23,251 bases of DNA from positions 1-23,251 of the forward strand of contig JAYMTF010001471.1 in the NCBI GenBank assembly GCA_036897485.1, read 5' to 3'. Position 1 is the first letter of the stretch; every line of letters begins with the position of its first letter. The stretch is from Pelargonium nanum. Its lineage: Eukaryota; Streptophyta; Magnoliopsida; Geraniales; Geraniaceae. The notes below the pieces were generated by a model. That model was not told where the DNA came from and did not search any database. It saw only the letters and a program-made list of their open reading frames with translations. The position numbers and the translations under genes were made by a program. This document shows positions 20,301 to 23,251 of the stretch, one piece after another.

Positions 20301-20525
20301 TCGTTACTGGTGACGGTAGTGCACAAGGTGACCGGAGACAAGCATGCGTGGTTGGCGGACAATTTGAACAAAGGGAAGCTGTATGATTTCTACTGGCTGT
20401 TGGTGATATTGAGTACAGTGAATTTTTTTATATATTTGGTGTGTTCGAGAGGGTACGTGTACAAGGAGAAGAGGCTTGCAGAGCAGGGAATTGAGATGGA
20501 GGAACCGGAGGCTGTGTGCCACTAG
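17344..20525 (+). CDS. NPF6.3: NRT1/PTR family transporter, NPF6.3 (NRT1.1/CHL1) clade, five exons
   Basis: Exons at 17344-17452, 17556-17733, 17833-17872, 18070-18647 and 19661-20525, all with GT-AG introns, join to 589 residues; Arabidopsis NRT1.1 has 590. The family has 12 membrane helices and couples nitrate (in some members chloride, peptides or hormones) to protons; NRT1.1 is a dual-affinity nitrate transporter and sensor. Shared segments include GRPADRNKSGGW, ERLTTLGIGVNLVTYLTGTMH, GTGGVK, GFGSDQFD, LPIWAT, LDFFLRECPKGMK and YVYKEKRLAE. The proton-coupling ExxER motif is E39-x-x-E42-R43. T99 matches the CIPK23-phosphorylated T101, K163 matches K164, E477 matches E476 and P493 matches P492. 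Two odd points: Y353 replaces nitrate-binding His356, and S197 replaces the usual Asn in FFxxINxGSL. The Lys-rich central loop falls near 285-325. No frame break is seen. Confidence 0.96.
17734..17832 (+). other. Intron 2 of the NPF gene: 99 nt, in frame and stop-free
   Basis: The intron has GT and AG ends (GTCCATCC at 17734, ATACAG before 17833). Its length is a multiple of three and it has no in-frame stop, so retention would insert 33 residues (many Ile, Pro, Phe, Ser and Tyr) between GR and YLTI, just before the phospho-switch threonine. Alignment with Arabidopsis NRT1.1 (GRYLTIAIF continuous) supports its normal removal. Confidence 0.85.
18648..19660 (+). other. Intron 4 of the NPF gene (1013 nt)
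   Basis: It begins GTTAGTAC and ends TGTGATGCAG. Splicing joins CG with C to restore Arg302 in KEYR-FLDKAAI, matching EQFRSLDKAAI of Arabidopsis NRT1.1. The intron is AT-rich; frames inside it (for example 19114-19305) match nothing recognised. Confidence 0.9.
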
Positions 20526-21042
20526 CTGCTCACTAGTAATTAGCACTACCGTACGTAATTAAGGGTTTTTTTTTTATATTTGTTTTTGTGTATTTGTCCA
20601 AAAGGGCGTTTTCACTTTCTTGTTATTTCCATTATTTTTCCTGCCTTTTTACTTGTTTAATAACCTTTTCATGTAAAAAGAAAAAGAAAATGGAAAAGGA
20701 TAAAAAGAAACCTGAATTAAAGCATGTGCAGTTGTGCACTCTTTTTTTTACTGACACTTTACTCAAGAGTGAAGATCGAGACACAGGTTGAAGAGATTTA
20801 ACTAAACTATTCAAAAAAAAATTAAGAGATGCTAATCGCTATTAGTTAAATACCATTAGAGGTTGATTGAAAATATAATTTAAGTAGGAGCATCAAGAGA
20901 CACAACAACCAAAATTACAACACATGGAGCACCTGCATAGAAGGATATTAGTGGGGTCAAGATTTGTTGGAGATAATGAAAGAAAGTGAGAGCATGCATG
21001 CACAGCAGATCCATTGAGGAAACTGTGGGCATCAAAATTTTA
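20526..21042. other. 3' flank of the NPF gene
   Basis: T-rich sequence follows the stop and should contain the 3' UTR. No clear AATAAA is seen near the stop. From about 20880 the sequence may already belong to the decayed copia element that is recognisable from 21043. Confidence 0.5.
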
Positions 21043-21180
21043 AAAGTAAAGTCTATGATGAAAACCAATATTGAGGAGGAGATGCTGGAACATATCTGGC
21101 ATACGAAAATCCGGAAGGAGACTTGTGACGCTCTTGTCTCACGCTTCTCTAAGATAAATGGCATTAGGCTACAACTTCAA
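21043..21180 (+). mobile_element. Relic of Ty1/copia-type gag polyprotein
   Basis: An open frame reads KVKSMMKTNIEEEMLEHI, then DALVSRFSKINGIRLQLQ. This fits the conserved part of plant copia gag proteins (typically LKTTIEEEMLEHI, AWD..V.LFSKKN..RLQLLEN). Resemblance ends at about 21180 in a T-run. No LTR, protease, integrase or reverse transcriptase was seen around it, so it is a short, decayed fragment. The match rests on memory of the family, not a search. Confidence 0.65.
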
Positions 21181-21600
21181 TTTTTTTTAACAAGAATTAT
21201 TTTCAACATGGGTGTTCAACAAGGTCGACCCATATAGACTAGAATGGAAACTCTGGTCTGGGGGCTGAACTGAATGACACTTGGGTCTCGATTAATTAGA
21301 TCGACTCGAAATTTCAAAATTCGTATCGAAATATTTGAATGACCATATTGAATAGGAAAAAAGGTAAAAATAAAATATTTTTTTTGAAAAAGAAAAAATA
21401 TATAAACATTTTGAACAATTAATCTTAATTGTCACTCACATATCGTGATTTGAAAATAAATCAATATTTCAAAAAAAGTTAAATCGATTTGTTAAGAGTT
21501 TTCATAGTTAAATCATGCATCGATAATCAATGACCTGGGGATGAGCAACGTTGTCAGTTTTCCATTTCGATGATGAACAATGTCTAGCAATCTAGCTTTG

Positions 21601-21846
21601 AACATTCTCGGAATGCCACATATCATTAATTGCTCGCGTGTCATTGTTTCTTCATCTCAAGAATGAGCAACTTCCAACATTCAACATTCTCAGGATGCCG
21701 TATAACATTCGTTACTTGTGCGCCGTTGATTTACTATCCCAAAAATGAGGTGTGTCTAAGATTAAACATGCTCAGGATGCCACATACTCATAGTATTCGT
21801 TGCATCAATTTTCATGGTGCAAGTAGAGACAACTAATAATGTTGTT
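21601..21846. repeat. Degenerate tandem repeat, exact 82-bp spacing, about three copies
   Basis: The core AACATTCTCGGAATGCCACA at 21601 recurs as AACATTCTCAGGATGCCGTA at 21683 and AACATGCTCAGGATGCCACA at 21765, exactly 82 bp apart each time. Other unit parts also correspond (CATTCGTTACTTG with TATTCGTTGCATC; ATCTCAAGAATGAGCAA with ATCCCAAAAATGAGGTG). A partial upstream copy may begin near 21560. The units are well diverged, so the array is old. No coding function is seen. Confidence 0.75.
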
Positions 21847-23251
21847 ATTAGATACAAAAACAAAATATAAGGAAACATTTGTTGTCGTCAAGAGTGTTCA
21901 TAACTAAGAAAGCGTATAAGAATTTGCCCCAACCAACGGTTATGCTATACATTTTCATAATAATAACTAGTTTGCAATATGTTAAGCAGAAAACCTTATG
22001 TTTAATACTACTTTGATCACACAAAAGTCTTATTGATGTTCAAATGAAGATCGTGAATATCAAAAAGCAAGTGGCAAACGCCTACCACGAATGACTAATA
22101 AGTAACACTAATTAACTTCTCTTAGTTTTTAAAACAATAAGAAATGATGCCAAGAAAACTAGTAGTTGGCATAGAGGGGAGTATAAGATCATGACCTCCT
22201 TCTAATTAGGGTTGTGCAATGAGCGCATAAAAGTAGTTTCTTTCAACCGTGTTTTGCCAAAAAAAAAAAAAAAAAGGTGTCCAAGTGCTTAGTCTCACTT
22301 TGTTCTCAACAAATTCAACTATCAAGAAAACCAAAAAAAGAACAAAAGATTTGCGTGGATAGTGTTGATTCAATTGTGTGTATGAGTGAGGAGCACGTGA
22401 AAACCTTTATGTAAAGGTGCAACAAAAGGCCCTGCCCTATGATGAGTTGGTGTCCTCACTAAGTGTATCTCATTTTTCTATTTCTTGCCCTAAAAATGGG
22501 AAACAATCTTATACAATTAGAATGGTCCCACTTGGCATGTAAATAAATTTGATGGAGGCACGAGTACTGTTTGAAGATTCGAGTTATGTGGTCGTGCAAT
22601 CAAATAGCAATGCTATAGATCAATGACGGTGCAAGGGAGCGACTGCAGAAGACAGTATTGGTCAATACTGATTTCTTAAAACTTTATTACACATTAGTGA
22701 TAGTACTGTCCTCGTTTAACTTAAAAATATTCCGAATTCTATTACATTTTATGTTTCTTTTTAATAGAAGCATTTTGTGCTATTCTTGAACAGAGTTCTG
22801 GCTCCGCCACAAAAGTAATGAAAAGATTAATAGAGGAAGGCACTATTTGGGGGGAAAGAAAATCAATAAAGTGGTACATGGAAATGAAGTTGTGTGGTGA
22901 TGGAAGCAAGAGAATGGTATAGAAAACAGATTTGGACGTAACGAGATGGATCCATATTAATTCTCTCTGGTTGTCCCAATGCAAAAAGGAAGGCTGACCC
23001 ATCTAAAAGGAGGAGCCACTAACTATGAAATATAATGATGCCATTGCCGATTAATTTGATACCACAAAATTATGCACAATAAGTTGCCCACCTCTAAGTG
23101 GTCAATTTACGTAATCATCATATTTCAATTTTCATTAGAAGAGGAGTGTTTAGATGGATTAGCTAGCTCCTTAAAAATAGAATATAACCATATCAAAATA
23201 TAAATAAGTTAATTGTTGGAATAAAAGTGATTCTAATCACATCATTTGGAC
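21847..23251. other. Gene-free right end of the window
   Basis: No gene is supported. A run of 17 A lies at 22259-22275. The sequence AGTTCTGGCTCCGCCAC at 22794-22810 resembles a motif common in dispersed plant transposon ends (GGCGGAGCCAGAA in reverse), but no element borders were found. Confidence 0.55.

Noticed and set aside
19718..20386. 222-codon alternative frame in the last NPF exon
   Set aside because: It overlaps the conserved transporter frame and consists mainly of Arg/His/Pro typical of an out-of-frame reading of GC-rich codons.
1..23251. CRISPR arrays, bacterial operons, rRNA or intact tRNA genes
   Set aside because: None was seen; introns, TATA promoters and plant retroelements show this is plant nuclear DNA.

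Overview
This window looks like nuclear DNA from a eudicot plant. It is AT-rich, and GC-richer intron-containing or secreted-protein genes are separated by long gene-poor stretches with plant retroelement debris. Promoters are plant-like, with TATA boxes about 80-100 bp upstream of the start codons. The species cannot be fixed from the sequence alone.

Left part (1-7 kb): position 1 to about 75 looks like the 5' leader of a minus-strand gene that runs off the left edge, with a telo-box-like motif and a TATA box behind it. Next come three intronless genes for hybrid proline-rich proteins (HyPRPs: signal peptide, Pro-rich linker, C-terminal eight-cysteine domain) at 1474-1935 (+), 3894-4442 (+) and 6350-6781 (-). 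The first and third are DC2.15/EARLI1-type paralogues. The middle one belongs to the '36.4 kDa proline-rich protein' type, with a His-rich stretch and 12 consecutive prolines. Two tRNA-derived SINEs lie between the first two genes, each with internal Pol III boxes and clear target-site duplications (14 and 17 bp).

Middle (7-17 kb): I find no convincing protein gene. The stretch holds a decayed retrotransposon-like coding relic (about 7512-7697, minus), an imperfect foldback of about 110 bp (11105-11215), small direct repeats, a TA/TG/CG alternating tract (13787-13821), a G-rich patch (16563-16599), and the tail of a LINE-type RNase H domain followed by an A-tract (16786-16983).

Right part (17-23 kb): a five-exon gene on the plus strand (CDS 17344-20525, 589 residues) encodes an NPF6.3/NRT1.1/CHL1-clade transporter. 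It keeps the ExxER motif and the phospho-switch threonine, but has Tyr (Y353) where Arabidopsis NRT1.1 has its nitrate-binding His356. Its 99-nt second intron is open and in frame just before the phospho-switch. Downstream are a copia-type gag relic (21043-21180) and a degenerate tandem repeat with an exact 82-bp spacing (about 21601-21846). The HyPRPs (cell wall or apoplast) and the transporter (membrane) do not form an evident functional unit. I found no sign of a new multi-gene system; the notable points are variations within known families and the repeat structures.
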